DNA of 64,000 bases from Thermohahella caldifontis (GTDB taxonomy: Bacteria > Pseudomonadota > Gammaproteobacteria > Pseudomonadales > Oleiphilaceae), in contig NZ_CP154858.1 of assembly GCF_041153465.1 (NCBI RefSeq), forward strand, positions 1,550,001-1,614,000. Direction: 5' to 3'. The position numbers and the translations under genes are program-made. Below the pieces are notes generated by a model that searched no databases, was not told the origin of the DNA, and saw only the letters and a program-made list of their open reading frames with translations. Below, piece after piece: positions 33,883-42,918 of the stretch. Positions within the stretch are counted from its first letter, which is position 1; every line of letters starts with the position of its first letter.

Positions 33883-33911
33883 ACAGCGTTCACACACGAA
33901 AGGACACTCTC

Positions 33912-35462
33912 ATGGCAACTCTTTCCAACACTCCCGTGGATGTGCTGATCATCGGCGGCGGCATCAATGGCACGGGCATTGCCGCCGATGCGGCCGGCAG
34001 AGGACTCAGTGTACTGTTGTGCGAGCAGAGCGACCTGGCGGCCGCCACCTCATCGGCCAGCTCCAAGCTCATCCACGGCGGACTGCGTTACCTGGAGCAC
34101 TACGAGTTCAGACTGGTTCGTGAAGCACTTGCGGAAAGAGAGGTGCTGTTGCGCAATGCCCCTCACCTGGTCGCACCATTGCGCTTCACGCTGCCCCACG
34201 CCCCGCACCTGCGGCCGGCCTGGATGATCCGCATTGGCCTGTTTCTCTACGATCACCTGAGCAAGCGCACGACGCTGCCGGGGAGTCGCCAGGTCAGTCT
34301 GCAAAACAGCCCGCTCAAGCCGGAGTTCACGACCGGTTTTGAATATTCCGACTGCCAGGTGGATGACGCCCGCCTTGTGGTCGCCAATGCCCTGCAGGCG
34401 AGGCTCCATGGTGCCCGCATCCTGACACGCACCCGCTGCATTCATGCCGAGCGTCAGTCAGCGGACAAATTGTGGAAAGTCCGCCTGCGCAATCTGTCAG
34501 ATGGTTCGGAACAAGTGATTTTCGCCCGCGCGCTGGTCAATGCAGCCGGCCCCTGGGTGCAGCAGTTCATCGAAACCGGTATCCGGACCCGCTCACCGCG
34601 CAACATCCGCCTGATCAAGGGCAGCCATATCCTGGTCAAAGCGTTTCATGATGCGCCGGGCGCTTTCATCCTGCAGAACAAGGATGGCCGGATTGTCTTT
34701 GTCCTGCCCTGGGAAGATGACCTGCACATGATCGGCACGACCGACAAGGAGTATCGGGGTGACCCGGCCCAGGTGAGGATTGATGACGAGGAAATCGACT
34801 ACCTGCTGGACGTGGTCAACCGTCACTTCCGCCATACGCTGACGCGCAACGATATCCTTGATACGTTCAGCGGTGTGCGCCCCCTGTGTGACGACGAAAG
34901 CAGCAATCCGTCCGCAGTGACCCGGGACTATACGCTGGAACTGGATGACGAGCTGGGTGCCACGCCACTGCTGAACGTCTTTGGCGGCAAACTGACCACC
35001 TACAGAAAGCTGGCCAATGCGGCCATGTCCCGGCTGAAGCCGTACTTTCCGTCAATGGGACCGGCCTGGACCCACGCTGCTCCGCTGCCCGGGGCCACCA
35101 CTGCGCTGCATACCCGGGCACAGGTGGAGGAGGTGCTGCGTCAGGCCGCTCCCTGGCTGCCCGATACGCTGCTCAGGCGCTATGCCCGGAGCTATGGCGT
35201 ACTGGCGCTCAAATTTCTGGATCAGGCAACCTGCATGGCAGATCTCGGCCGGGATTTCGGCTCGGGACTGACGGAAGCTGAAGTCCGCTACCTTGTAAAC
35301 GAGGAGTGGGCGCTGACTGCCGAAGATATCCTGATGCGAAGGACTCGCCTGGGACTGCGTCTGAGCGCCGAACAGAAAGCGCAGCTTGATGACTGGCTCG
35401 CATCGGAAGTGAATACGCCAGCCCCTTCGGCCAGTCCGACAGGTGAGGCCCTTCCGGTCTGA
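33912..35462 (+). CDS. glpD: Aerobic glycerol-3-phosphate dehydrogenase
   Basis: A 516-residue membrane-associated flavoprotein oxidising glycerol 3-phosphate to dihydroxyacetone phosphate with electrons to quinone. The FAD motif DVLIIGGGINGTGIAADAAG starts at residue 10, then SSASSKLIHGGLRYLEHYEF. GVRPLCDDESSNPSAVTRDY and VFGGKLTTYRKLA are also typical. AAAGGA lies upstream of the ATG. Together with glpK and glpR it forms a compact glycerol-utilisation locus. Confidence 0.97.
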   Translation: MATLSNTPVDVLIIGGGINGTGIAADAAGRGLSVLLCEQSDLAAATSSASSKLIHGGLRYLEHYEFRLVREALAEREVLLRNAPHLVAPLRFTLPHAPHLRPAWMIRIGLFLYDHLSKRTTLPGSRQVSLQNSPLKPEFTTGFEYSDCQVDDARLVVANALQARLHGARILTRTRCIHAERQSADKLWKVRLRNLSDGSEQVIFARALVNAAGPWVQQFIETGIRTRSPRNIRLIKGSHILVKAFHDAPGAFILQNKDGRIVFVLPWEDDLHMIGTTDKEYRGDPAQVRIDDEEIDYLLDVVNRHFRHTLTRNDILDTFSGVRPLCDDESSNPSAVTRDYTLELDDELGATPLLNVFGGKLTTYRKLANAAMSRLKPYFPSMGPAWTHAAPLPGATTALHTRAQVEEVLRQAAPWLPDTLLRRYARSYGVLALKFLDQATCMADLGRDFGSGLTEAEVRYLVNEEWALTAEDILMRRTRLGLRLSAEQKAQLDDWLASEVNTPAPSASPTGEALPV

Positions 35463-35567
35463 ACTGAAGGCGGAGCACAGGTGCTGTCAAAGGGATACCG
35501 ACGGAATCCGGCCACTCGCCGGGCATCAGATTCCGGGCATGCCTGATTGTGGCGGCGTGTCCGGACG

Positions 35568-35592
35568 AAAAAAGGGCTCGCAATGCGAGCCC
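35568..35592 (-). terminator. Rho-independent terminator of the two-component operon
   Basis: GGGCTCGCA/TGCGAGCCC form a nearly perfect stem (35574-35592). On the minus strand it is followed by six T (35568-35573 are A on plus). It lies about 115 bases after the sensor-kinase stop. Confidence 0.88.
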
Positions 35593-35633
35593 CCGAAACA
35601 AGGAAAGTTCGATAAGAACTACAACCTCAAAGA

Positions 35634-35672
35634 GTCATCCTTTACGGTTCTGATTATGGCCAAAAGGATGAC
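35634..35672. repeat. Inverted repeat between glpD and the sensor kinase
   Basis: GTCATCCTTT (35634-35643) and AAAGGATGAC (35663-35672) are perfect ten-base arms around a 19-base loop. No T run follows on either strand. Purpose unknown. Confidence 0.5.
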
Positions 35673-35708
35673 GTCCGTCTGTAGGCTTCGTGTCAATAAA
35701 CTGTAACA

Positions 35709-37283
35709 TCAGGTAATATCCTGCCGACGGGGCCACACGAGCGTGAAGCAGGCACCTCCCAGTGACTTGCTGCGACTGACCATGGCCTGACCACCATGCC
35801 AGTACAGGATACGACGGACAATGGACAGGCCCAGTCCGTATCCTCCGGAGGAGCGGGTCCGACTGTCATCCAGTCGGGCAAAGGGCGTGAACACCTTTTC
35901 CCACTGGCTTTCCGGAATGCCCGGACCATCATCCTCCACGTCCACCCGACAGGTCTGCCGCTCCAGGCAACAGTTGACCACAACCCGGGACTTCGCATAG
36001 CGACAGGCATTACCGACCAGATTCTGGATGGCGCGATGGATATAGCGAGGCTCGACGTCGGCCAGCACATAATGCTCCGAACCGGGTGCAAAGCGGGCTT
36101 CAATACGGATCTCCGGGCGAATGCTCTGCTGCTCTTCCACCACCTGATTCACGATGTCGGCAACATTGGCCTCCTGAAAATCGATGACCGGCCCGCCCTG
36201 CTCCAGCCTGGCATAGGTCAGGATCTCGTCAATCAGCTCGTTGAGTTCCTGGATGTCATGGTCAATACCCTGCAGCTGCTTCTGGCGCTGCTCAGGATCG
36301 TCCAGATCCTCGATCATCTGCACGCCAAAGCGGATGCGCGCAACCGGTGTCCGCAGCTCGTGCGACACCGCGTGAATCATTTCCCGCTGCACGGACACCA
36401 GCCGCTGGATGTGCTCCGCCATGCGGTTGAACACGGAAGCCAGCCTGCCCACGGAATCCAGCGCTCCCGTCATTTCGCTCTCGTCGATCCGTGCGTCCAG
36501 CTCCCCGCGGGAGATACGGGTGGCTACGCTTTCCAGCTTGCGCAGGCGAAGCTCGGTGCGGGCAAAGGACTGGTACAGTACGGCGGCCAGAATGCAGAGC
36601 ACCAGAATGGTCAGGCTGAAGATGAGCGGGGCGGACCAAGGATCAAAGGCGGGTTGAGGTGCAAGACTGAGCACGCCCAGTCCGGGCACTTCGAACAGAT
36701 ATCCCGCGTTTTCAGGCAGGCGCAGCCAGCCCTGCTGCGTGAGTTCTTCCCTCAGCACCGCAGGCAGGTCGGCCAGCGAGTCTCTCGGTGCCAGCGTCCA
36801 GGGCAGCTGCCAAGCCCGGGCGAACCGGGCAACACGCGCACGTGCCGCGTCCGCTGTCAGTCCGTCCAGCTCCAGAGTCAGAATGCGGGCCATCCATTGC
36901 ACCGCCTCATCCACGGCATAGGTGTAATAGACACCCAGTGCCTGATCTCCGTCCTGCTGCAACAGGTGCGAGCCGAATGCGGTCGGCACCAGAATGGCCT
37001 GCCCCATGGTCAGACGCTCCCGTTGCACGGGGTTCAGCGGCAGGCTATCCAGCGGCAGTGCAGAAACCTGAAGTCCGGGCGGGGCCGAAGTCCTCAGCAG
37101 CATGGCACGGGCATCCCCGGGCTGCTGTCGCAACCACTGCAGGGGCAGACTCAGGACATGCTCCTGCCAGGCCGCGTGCCTGACCTCATTGATGCCCTGA
37201 AAGGCCAGCACGGCCAGGAGCAGACAGGCCGCCAGCCCGCTGACGACCAGCACGAATGTCCGGGCGAAGACCGTATTCACCAA
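35709..37283 (-). CDS. RstB-like sensor histidine kinase
   Basis: A 524-residue membrane kinase. An N-terminal membrane helix (TFVLVVSGLAACLLLAVLAF), a periplasmic region of about 270 residues, a second helix (IFSLTILVLCILAAVLY near residue 250) and HAMP precede the phosphoacceptor motif MIHAVSHELRTPVARIRFG. The ATPase N, G1 and G2 boxes follow (AIQNLVGNACRYA, VEDDGPGIP, GYGLGLSIVRRIL). The H-box resembles RstB. The response regulator ends seven bases before the start. Start is TTG 37283 or GTG 37280. Signal is unknown. Confidence 0.85.
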   Translation of the reverse strand: MVNTVFARTFVLVVSGLAACLLLAVLAFQGINEVRHAAWQEHVLSLPLQWLRQQPGDARAMLLRTSAPPGLQVSALPLDSLPLNPVQRERLTMGQAILVPTAFGSHLLQQDGDQALGVYYTYAVDEAVQWMARILTLELDGLTADAARARVARFARAWQLPWTLAPRDSLADLPAVLREELTQQGWLRLPENAGYLFEVPGLGVLSLAPQPAFDPWSAPLIFSLTILVLCILAAVLYQSFARTELRLRKLESVATRISRGELDARIDESEMTGALDSVGRLASVFNRMAEHIQRLVSVQREMIHAVSHELRTPVARIRFGVQMIEDLDDPEQRQKQLQGIDHDIQELNELIDEILTYARLEQGGPVIDFQEANVADIVNQVVEEQQSIRPEIRIEARFAPGSEHYVLADVEPRYIHRAIQNLVGNACRYAKSRVVVNCCLERQTCRVDVEDDGPGIPESQWEKVFTPFARLDDSRTRSSGGYGLGLSIVRRILYWHGGQAMVSRSKSLGGACFTLVWPRRQDIT

Positions 37284-37290
37284 TCCGTGC

Positions 37291-38058
37291 TCAGGCTTCC
37301 TTCACGAACAGATAACCCTTGCTGCGCACCGTCTTGATCCGCCGGGGATGCACCGGGTCATCGCCAATCTTCGGGCGTATGCGGGAGACACGCACATCAA
37401 TGGAGCGGTCCTGACCGTCATATTCGATACCGCGCAGGGCGGTAAAGATTTCCTCGCGGCTGAGCACCCGGCCCGCATTGCTGGCCAGCAGCCAGAGCAG
37501 GTCAAACTCGGCACTGGTCAGATCAATGCTGTTGCCAGCCAGCCAGGCCTCACGCATGGAACGGTCAATGACCAGGTCATTGAACTCCAGGCGCACGGGT
37601 TCCTCTTCCTGTGCAGCGCCGGTCTTCTCCCGGGCTGCCTCCTGCTCACGGATGCGTCTGAGCAGCGCCCGGATACGTGCCAGCAATACCCGTGGCCGCA
37701 CCGGTTTGCACATGTAATCATCTGCGCCCATTTCCAGACCCAGTACCTGGTCCAGGTCATCGGTTCGCGCAGTGAGCATCAGTATGGGTCCGTTATAGTG
37801 CGGCCGCACCTTGCGACAGATCGACAGACCGTCCTCACCCGGCAGCATGAGATCCAGAACAACCAGATCCGGCTGTTCCTGTTCAATGCGCTCGATTGCA
37901 CGCGTTCCGTTTCCCTCCACCGACACGACCAGCCCATTGGATTCCAGGTATTCCCGTGTCAGGTCGGCCAGCCGCTCGTCATCCTCTACAATCAGTATCC
38001 GCCAGGTTTCGTTGGTATCCACGATATCCTTAACTCTTTGTTGTTGTAACCCCGTCAT
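37291..38058 (-). CDS. RstA-like OmpR-family response regulator
   Basis: A 255-residue regulator. The receiver domain starts at about residue 19 (WRILIVEDDERLADLTREYL), with the phosphoacceptor Asp in LVVLDLMLPGEDGLSICRKV and the switch lysine in DDYMCKPVRPRVLLARI. A C-terminal winged-helix DNA-binding domain follows (LTSAEFDLLWLLASNAGRVL, then DVRVSRIRPKIGDD). GGGGGA precedes the ATG. It forms an operon with the downstream kinase. Divergent olsBA are possible targets by position only. Confidence 0.9.
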   Translation of the reverse strand: MTGLQQQRVKDIVDTNETWRILIVEDDERLADLTREYLESNGLVVSVEGNGTRAIERIEQEQPDLVVLDLMLPGEDGLSICRKVRPHYNGPILMLTARTDDLDQVLGLEMGADDYMCKPVRPRVLLARIRALLRRIREQEAAREKTGAAQEEEPVRLEFNDLVIDRSMREAWLAGNSIDLTSAEFDLLWLLASNAGRVLSREEIFTALRGIEYDGQDRSIDVRVSRIRPKIGDDPVHPRRIKTVRSKGYLFVKEA

Positions 38059-38265
38059 GCCTGTTTCCCCCGGGTGGTGTTAACGTTCACACACATCCTT
38101 TCAAGAAACATAGCACTTGCCCGACATAAAGTATAACCTCTGTTTCAAAATTTACATGCATCCCGTGCACCCTGCCGGCGGATTTCCCGGAAGTGTCACA
38201 CGCCGTTCATGGCACCGTCATGCCCGCACCCCATCATCACTCCTGTCCAATCAGGAGGGATGATC

Positions 38266-39042
38266 ATGACCATCACCACTCAGCACAACCAGACCCCATC
38301 GGAACGTCCCCGAGCCCCCCGGCTTCAGGTTGGCCTTGCTGGCTCGGCGCTTCAGGTTGCCCGGGCTCAGCGGCTCAGGTTTGAAGTGTTTACCCGGGAG
38401 TATGGTGCCCGGCTTTCAAGCCCCATTCCGGGGCTGGACATGGATGCCTGGGATCCCTGGTGCGAACACCTGATCGTTGAGAACGTGTTCAATGGTCAGG
38501 TGGTGGCCACCACCCGGCTGCTGCGATCGGAGCATGCCAGGCAGGCAGGCGGTTTCTATTCCGAAAGCGAGTTCGATCTGTCTGCACTGGTGAAGCGATC
38601 CGGCAGGATTCTCGAGGTTGGCCGCACATGTGTCCACCCGGATTATCGCACCGGCGCCGTCCTGTCCCTGCTCTGGTCCGGTATCGCCGCCTTCGTGCTG
38701 GACGAAGGCTACGATACGCTAATCGGCTGCGGCAGCATCAGCATCCGGGACGGTGGCACGCTGGCCTGGTCAGTCACCGATCAGTTACTGGCGTCCCATG
38801 GTCTGGAGCCGGCACACCGGGTCTTCCCGCGCTTCCCCCTGCCCCGCCCCCATGAAGCCTCCCGTCAGCCGGCAGCCATTCCGCCGCTCATTCGCGCCTA
38901 CACCCGTCTCGGCGCGCGCATCGGTGGCGAACCCTGCCTGGATGCAGCTTTTGGCTGCGCCGACCTACTGATTGTGCTGAATGTGAAGACACTGGCGGAA
39001 CGTTATGCACGACACTTCATGAGCCGGGAGCGTAACGCATGA
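38266..39042 (+). CDS. olsB: L-ornithine N-alpha-acyltransferase OlsB
   Basis: A 258-residue GNAT-fold acyltransferase that transfers a 3-hydroxyacyl group from acyl carrier protein to ornithine, the first step of phosphorus-free ornithine-lipid synthesis. Typical segments are RAQRLRFEVFTREYGARLS, then LEVGRTCVHPDYRTGAVLSL and EGYDTLIGCGSISIRDGG. The ATG at 38266 has GGAGG seven bases upstream; ATG 38260 would be too close. It overlaps olsA (ATGA), which strongly supports the call. Confidence 0.9.
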   Translation: MTITTQHNQTPSERPRAPRLQVGLAGSALQVARAQRLRFEVFTREYGARLSSPIPGLDMDAWDPWCEHLIVENVFNGQVVATTRLLRSEHARQAGGFYSESEFDLSALVKRSGRILEVGRTCVHPDYRTGAVLSLLWSGIAAFVLDEGYDTLIGCGSISIRDGGTLAWSVTDQLLASHGLEPAHRVFPRFPLPRPHEASRQPAAIPPLIRAYTRLGARIGGEPCLDAAFGCADLLIVLNVKTLAERYARHFMSRERNA

Positions 39043-39821
39043 TGGCTGCGATATTCCGGGCGTTGCGTATTCTGTCTCACCTCATCCGGGGCATGGGCCT
39101 GGCCCTGGCGATGCACCTGCAGGAAGCGGCCGGCATGGCAGTGCGCCGCGATATCGCCATGCAGGACTGGACCCGCAGGCTACTGGAGATTCTTCGCGTG
39201 AATGTCCATCATGTGGGCACCCCATCCGAAGGCGGGGCCACCCTCATTGTTGCCAACCATATCAGCTGGCTGGACATTCCCGTATTGGGGGCAGCATGTC
39301 CGTCACACTTCCTCGCCAAGGCAGAAGTGGGACAATGGCCTGCCATCGGCTGGCTGGCCCGGCAAGCGGGCACGCTGTTCATCCGCCGGGGCGGCGGGCA
39401 TCTCGCTTCTGCACGCCGTGCCATCCGACAAAAGCTGGCTGCAGGCCGCACTGTGGTGTTCTTTCCCGAAGGCACAACGACCCGGGGCGACAAGGTAGGC
39501 CGCTTCTATCCGCGGCTTTTCCAGGCCGCGATGGAGGCCTCCAGGCCTGTTCAGCCTGTCGCCATCCACTACCGCAGGCGCGGAGAACCCGACACCCTCG
39601 CACCGTTCGTGGGGGATGACACCTTTGTCCCGCACTTGTGGCGCTTGCTCAAGGCACCGCCCACCGACGCCTATGTGCACTGGGGGCCCTTGCTTGAGCC
39701 GGCGGACAGTCCGGCCGCACTCGCGCGGCAGTCGCACCGGTTCTGTGCCACCACGGTTGCCCGGCTCAACTGGATCCCTCACGAAGGCCACCTGGATCTA
39801 TGGGTGGAAGGGCTTGCCTGA
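39039..39821 (+). CDS. olsA: Lyso-ornithine lipid O-acyltransferase OlsA
   Basis: A 260-residue PlsC-type acyltransferase completing ornithine lipid. The catalytic H-x4-D motif is in VANHISWLDIPVLGAACPS (about residue 70) and the acceptor motif in VVFFPEGTTTRGDKVGRFYP (about residue 145). An N-terminal hydrophobic stretch suggests membrane association. It overlaps olsB by four bases. Its last 24 bases overlap the 3' end of the convergent FKBP gene. Confidence 0.9.
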   Translation: MMAAIFRALRILSHLIRGMGLALAMHLQEAAGMAVRRDIAMQDWTRRLLEILRVNVHHVGTPSEGGATLIVANHISWLDIPVLGAACPSHFLAKAEVGQWPAIGWLARQAGTLFIRRGGGHLASARRAIRQKLAAGRTVVFFPEGTTTRGDKVGRFYPRLFQAAMEASRPVQPVAIHYRRRGEPDTLAPFVGDDTFVPHLWRLLKAPPTDAYVHWGPLLEPADSPAALARQSHRFCATTVARLNWIPHEGHLDLWVEGLA

Positions 39822-40253
39822 TGCAATTTCGTCCGGCGTGGCGTCCCGGACCGACAGGATTTCCACTTCAAAATAGAGTGTCAGACCGGCGAGCGGATGA
39901 TTGGCATCCACCCGCACCTTGTCACCGTCCACATCCACCACCTTGACCACCTGGCGCTCATTGCCGGACCCGGTCTGGAAGATGGCGCCAGGCTTGACGG
40001 CTTCTGGCTGATCGAACAGGGCACGGGCCACCGTACGCACCTTGTCCGGATCGTGGGGCCCATACGCCAGCTCCGGCGGAATGGTGACTTCCAGAACCTG
40101 CCCCGGTTCACGTCCGGCCACCGCCTTTCTCAGACCGGGAATGACCGTCGGGCTGTCATCCAGAAAAGTCATGGGCTGGCCACCAACGGAGGTATCCACT
40201 ACCTCTCCGTTGCGGTTCTTGAGCTTGTAGTGAATGGTATAGACTTTTGTCAC
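39798..40253 (-). CDS. FKBP-type peptidyl-prolyl isomerase, SlyD-like
   Basis: A 151-residue SlyD/FkpB-type isomerase with an inserted chaperone flap. Signatures are IHYKLKNRNGEVVDTSVGGQ, then VIPGLRKAVAGREPGQVLEV and PPELAYGPHDPDKVRTV, and C-terminal ANHPLAGLTLYFEVEILSVR. The histidine-rich metal-binding tail of E. coli SlyD is missing, so nickel binding is not indicated. The gene stands alone. Confidence 0.9.
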   Translation of the reverse strand: MTKVYTIHYKLKNRNGEVVDTSVGGQPMTFLDDSPTVIPGLRKAVAGREPGQVLEVTIPPELAYGPHDPDKVRTVARALFDQPEAVKPGAIFQTGSGNERQVVKVVDVDGDKVRVDANHPLAGLTLYFEVEILSVRDATPDEIASGKPFHP

Positions 40254-40316
40254 CAGTACACCCTCCGTCTTGCGACGCGAGAGTGTACCAGATTCGTGAG
40301 GAAGACGCTGCGCCTG

Positions 40317-42491
40317 TCAGACCAGCCGCATCAGTTCCGCAGCCAACAGCTTCTGCTCCAGCTTTTCGCGGAAATCCTTCGGGGCCATCATGTCCATGCG
40401 TTCGAGCAGCGGTACCACATTCTGCGGAATCTCCCGCAAGCGCATGGCTTCCCACAGGGCCTTGAGCAGCCCCTGTCTGGTGGCCGTCCTGGCCTTGAGC
40501 TGCTTCAGCGCCTTGCCGATCTTGAGTTCTTCTTCGGTGAAATCACAGCCGAACGGGAAGGGATCGAAGGCGCCGCGCGGGCTGAACTTGCGATACATGG
40601 CCTGAATCCGCTCAGGCGTGTTCTGGCGGTAGGCTTCAGGAATCTGATAATCCTGAGGCAGCTTCCCGGCCGCCTTGGCCTGGGCCATGAGCTGAGGCTG
40701 GAAGCGCGAATCGGCAATTTTCAGCATTTCCATCACGCACTCCGCATCGCTCTTGCCACGAAGATCGGCAATACCGTACTCGGTCACGTAGATATCACGC
40801 AAATGGCGCGGAATGGTGCAGTAACCATAACTGAAGACGATGTTGGACACGGTGCGGCCGCCCGCCACCCGCGTTGACTTGAGCTTGAGAATGGACCGGG
40901 CGCCCGGCGTGTCGTGGGCCATGGCAACAAAGTTGTACTGTCCGCCCACCCCGCTGACCACCTTGCCGTTCTCCAATCCGTCCGATACGGCCGCGCCGAA
41001 GAGTGTGGCCATCATGGTGGAGTTGATGAAACGGGCATGCTGGCGCTGGGCGATCTTGAGCTGTTCGTTGCCCAGACGGTGGTCATAAAGATGATTGATG
41101 AAACGCACGCTGGTCATGCAGATTTTCTGGTGATCTTCGTCCGTCAGCTCACGCAGCATGTCATAGAAGTTGCGCGGCCCGAGGAAGAAACCGCCATGCA
41201 GGACAATACCGCCCTTCAGGGACTGCCCCAGCGCATTGGCGGCAATCCAGGCGCGGCTTTCCTCCTTGCGCAGATCGGCTTCGGCATGGTTATCCTCGTC
41301 CACGAGCAAGTGACCGCCCTTGAACTGAATGTCCTCGCGCAGAATGCCAAACCGCTTGAGATACTCGATGTCCCGGGCCAGCAACCTGGCGGAAATGGCA
41401 CCTGCTTCCGCCAGGGCATCCAGCATGTCCAGATCCGGCGTTTCAGTAATCCGTCCGGTGTTGAGCAGCGTCTGCAGGGTATGATCCGGGAACACCTGCC
41501 GCTTGAGGATACCGGCCTTGTACAGGTGGATAAACCCATCCACCATCATTTCACTGCAGCCGTACAGGCCTTTCTCGAAGGTGTCCATTCCGCCAATTTT
41601 GCCGATAACCGGAAAACGGCTTTCCAGATCCAGCTCCTGACACATGTCCCGGTAGAGGGCATTATCCTGGTGACGGGTCAGCGTGGCGCTGGACAGGGCC
41701 GTGCCCAGAGAGCCGATGCCCACCTGCAGCGTCCCGTTATCACGGATCAGCGTGCTGGCATGGAAGCCGATCATGTAGTCCGTGGGCGTGACGGCCATGT
41801 TGGGGGCCCCGAACAGAGGGTAGTCATACCGCGGATTATCGATGATAAAGTCGAAGCTTTCCGCTTCCACCTCGGCATCATTCTGCATGAACGGCAGATT
41901 ACGGTTGATCTCGCCGACGATCGCCACCGGCTTGCCCTGAGCCTCCAGCGCGCGCAGCTCCGGCTCAAGGTCAATGGCCACATCCGGGTTGCAGCTGAGG
42001 CTGTAGCGACGCTTGTCGCCCTCATCACGCACGGCAACGATCTGGGCGGCCACGTTCAGCCCCTGATCCATGAGGTCCCGGAAGACATGGGTGTAGTTGC
42101 TCATGATGTAGTTCTGCTGCTGCCCCGGATGGTTCAGGTAGCTGCCGGCCTTGAAGAAGAATTCGTGGATGACCACGTTGTCGGGAACCTGATTGCGACG
42201 CAGGTCGCGGACATATTCCAAGTCCGGTATGCCGTCAAACAGGCGCTTGGCAAAGGGCCCGAAAAACTTCTTTTCGAGAGCGGAGCTGCCGGACGGCTTT
42301 TCCAGCGAGATCGCCGTGATGATTTTCAGCCGGAGCGTCGGATCCTTTTTCGCCCGGGCGTACAGGGCATTGGCCAGATGGATCGGCTTGCCCAGACCCA
42401 GTGGCATACCGAACACGATCTCCTTGCCCACTTTTGCAATGATGGCATCGACACAGGCTTCCACATCCCGGAATACGGTTGGTGCTGACAT
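40317..42491 (-). CDS. Acetyl-CoA hydrolase/transferase family protein
   Basis: A 724-residue member of the acetyl-CoA hydrolase / CoA-transferase superfamily, longer than the usual 500 residues because of extended N- and C-terminal regions. The C-terminal domain shows GGQYNFVAMAHDTPGARSIL, then KSTRVAGGRTVSNIVFSYGY and YVTEYGIADLRGKSDAE, typical of the family. The N-terminal part contains VFGMPLGLGKPIHLANALYA. The ATG at 42491 follows GGGGGA. It might move CoA between short-chain acids or hydrolyse acetyl-CoA; the substrate is not evident. It is a single-gene unit. Confidence 0.85.
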   Translation of the reverse strand: MSAPTVFRDVEACVDAIIAKVGKEIVFGMPLGLGKPIHLANALYARAKKDPTLRLKIITAISLEKPSGSSALEKKFFGPFAKRLFDGIPDLEYVRDLRRNQVPDNVVIHEFFFKAGSYLNHPGQQQNYIMSNYTHVFRDLMDQGLNVAAQIVAVRDEGDKRRYSLSCNPDVAIDLEPELRALEAQGKPVAIVGEINRNLPFMQNDAEVEAESFDFIIDNPRYDYPLFGAPNMAVTPTDYMIGFHASTLIRDNGTLQVGIGSLGTALSSATLTRHQDNALYRDMCQELDLESRFPVIGKIGGMDTFEKGLYGCSEMMVDGFIHLYKAGILKRQVFPDHTLQTLLNTGRITETPDLDMLDALAEAGAISARLLARDIEYLKRFGILREDIQFKGGHLLVDEDNHAEADLRKEESRAWIAANALGQSLKGGIVLHGGFFLGPRNFYDMLRELTDEDHQKICMTSVRFINHLYDHRLGNEQLKIAQRQHARFINSTMMATLFGAAVSDGLENGKVVSGVGGQYNFVAMAHDTPGARSILKLKSTRVAGGRTVSNIVFSYGYCTIPRHLRDIYVTEYGIADLRGKSDAECVMEMLKIADSRFQPQLMAQAKAAGKLPQDYQIPEAYRQNTPERIQAMYRKFSPRGAFDPFPFGCDFTEEELKIGKALKQLKARTATRQGLLKALWEAMRLREIPQNVVPLLERMDMMAPKDFREKLEQKLLAAELMRLV

Positions 42492-42918
42492 GATTCCCCC
42501 TCTGCACGGAGCAGACTGCTTGAACATTGACGCTGAAAATGCCGGGCCTGACCAGCCCGTTCAGTTCTTGTATTGTGGCTGAAGTATGCCGGAATCAAAG
42601 TGCGGGCACTTTGACGATCATCAAAAGAGAGGCTTTATTGTAATATCTGAACGGCGGGGACAACAGCCCGGTGACAGACACATACCCGTTACCAATATCC
42701 GGCTGCCGAGGGCTTAAGAGGTTACTCAATCGCGTTCAGCAAGAGATCCGGGGCACCCCGTCACCGCAAGCAGGAAAACACTCCGCAGACAGCATGCTGA
42801 AAAGACCGGATCCGCACCTGACTCTACATTGCTTTTCAGGTTCGGATCCGAGCAAGACAGGACAATATGATTCTGATACAGGCCTTTCAGGTGTCGGGGC
42901 ACTGCCGGTCAGCGGACA
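42492..42918. other. Intergenic region with a strong inverted repeat
   Basis: No supported gene is seen in these 427 bases. A short open frame (42671-42940, plus) has no ribosome-binding site and crosses the inverted repeat at 42807-42850, so it is not called. The region is less GC-rich near 42620-42660. Confidence 0.6.
42807..42850 (-). terminator. Inverted repeat, possible terminator of the binding-protein gene
   Basis: CGGATCCGCACCTGA (42807-42821) and TCAGGTTCGGATCCG (42836-42850) pair over 15 bases with one mismatch around a 14-base loop. On the minus strand GTCTTTTC follows, a weak T tract. It lies 69 bases after the binding-protein stop. Confidence 0.5.

Noticed and set aside
40914..42488. 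A 524-codon plus-strand frame opposite the acetyl-CoA hydrolase gene
   Set aside because: Antisense shadow of a clear family member; no ribosome-binding site and no family resemblance.
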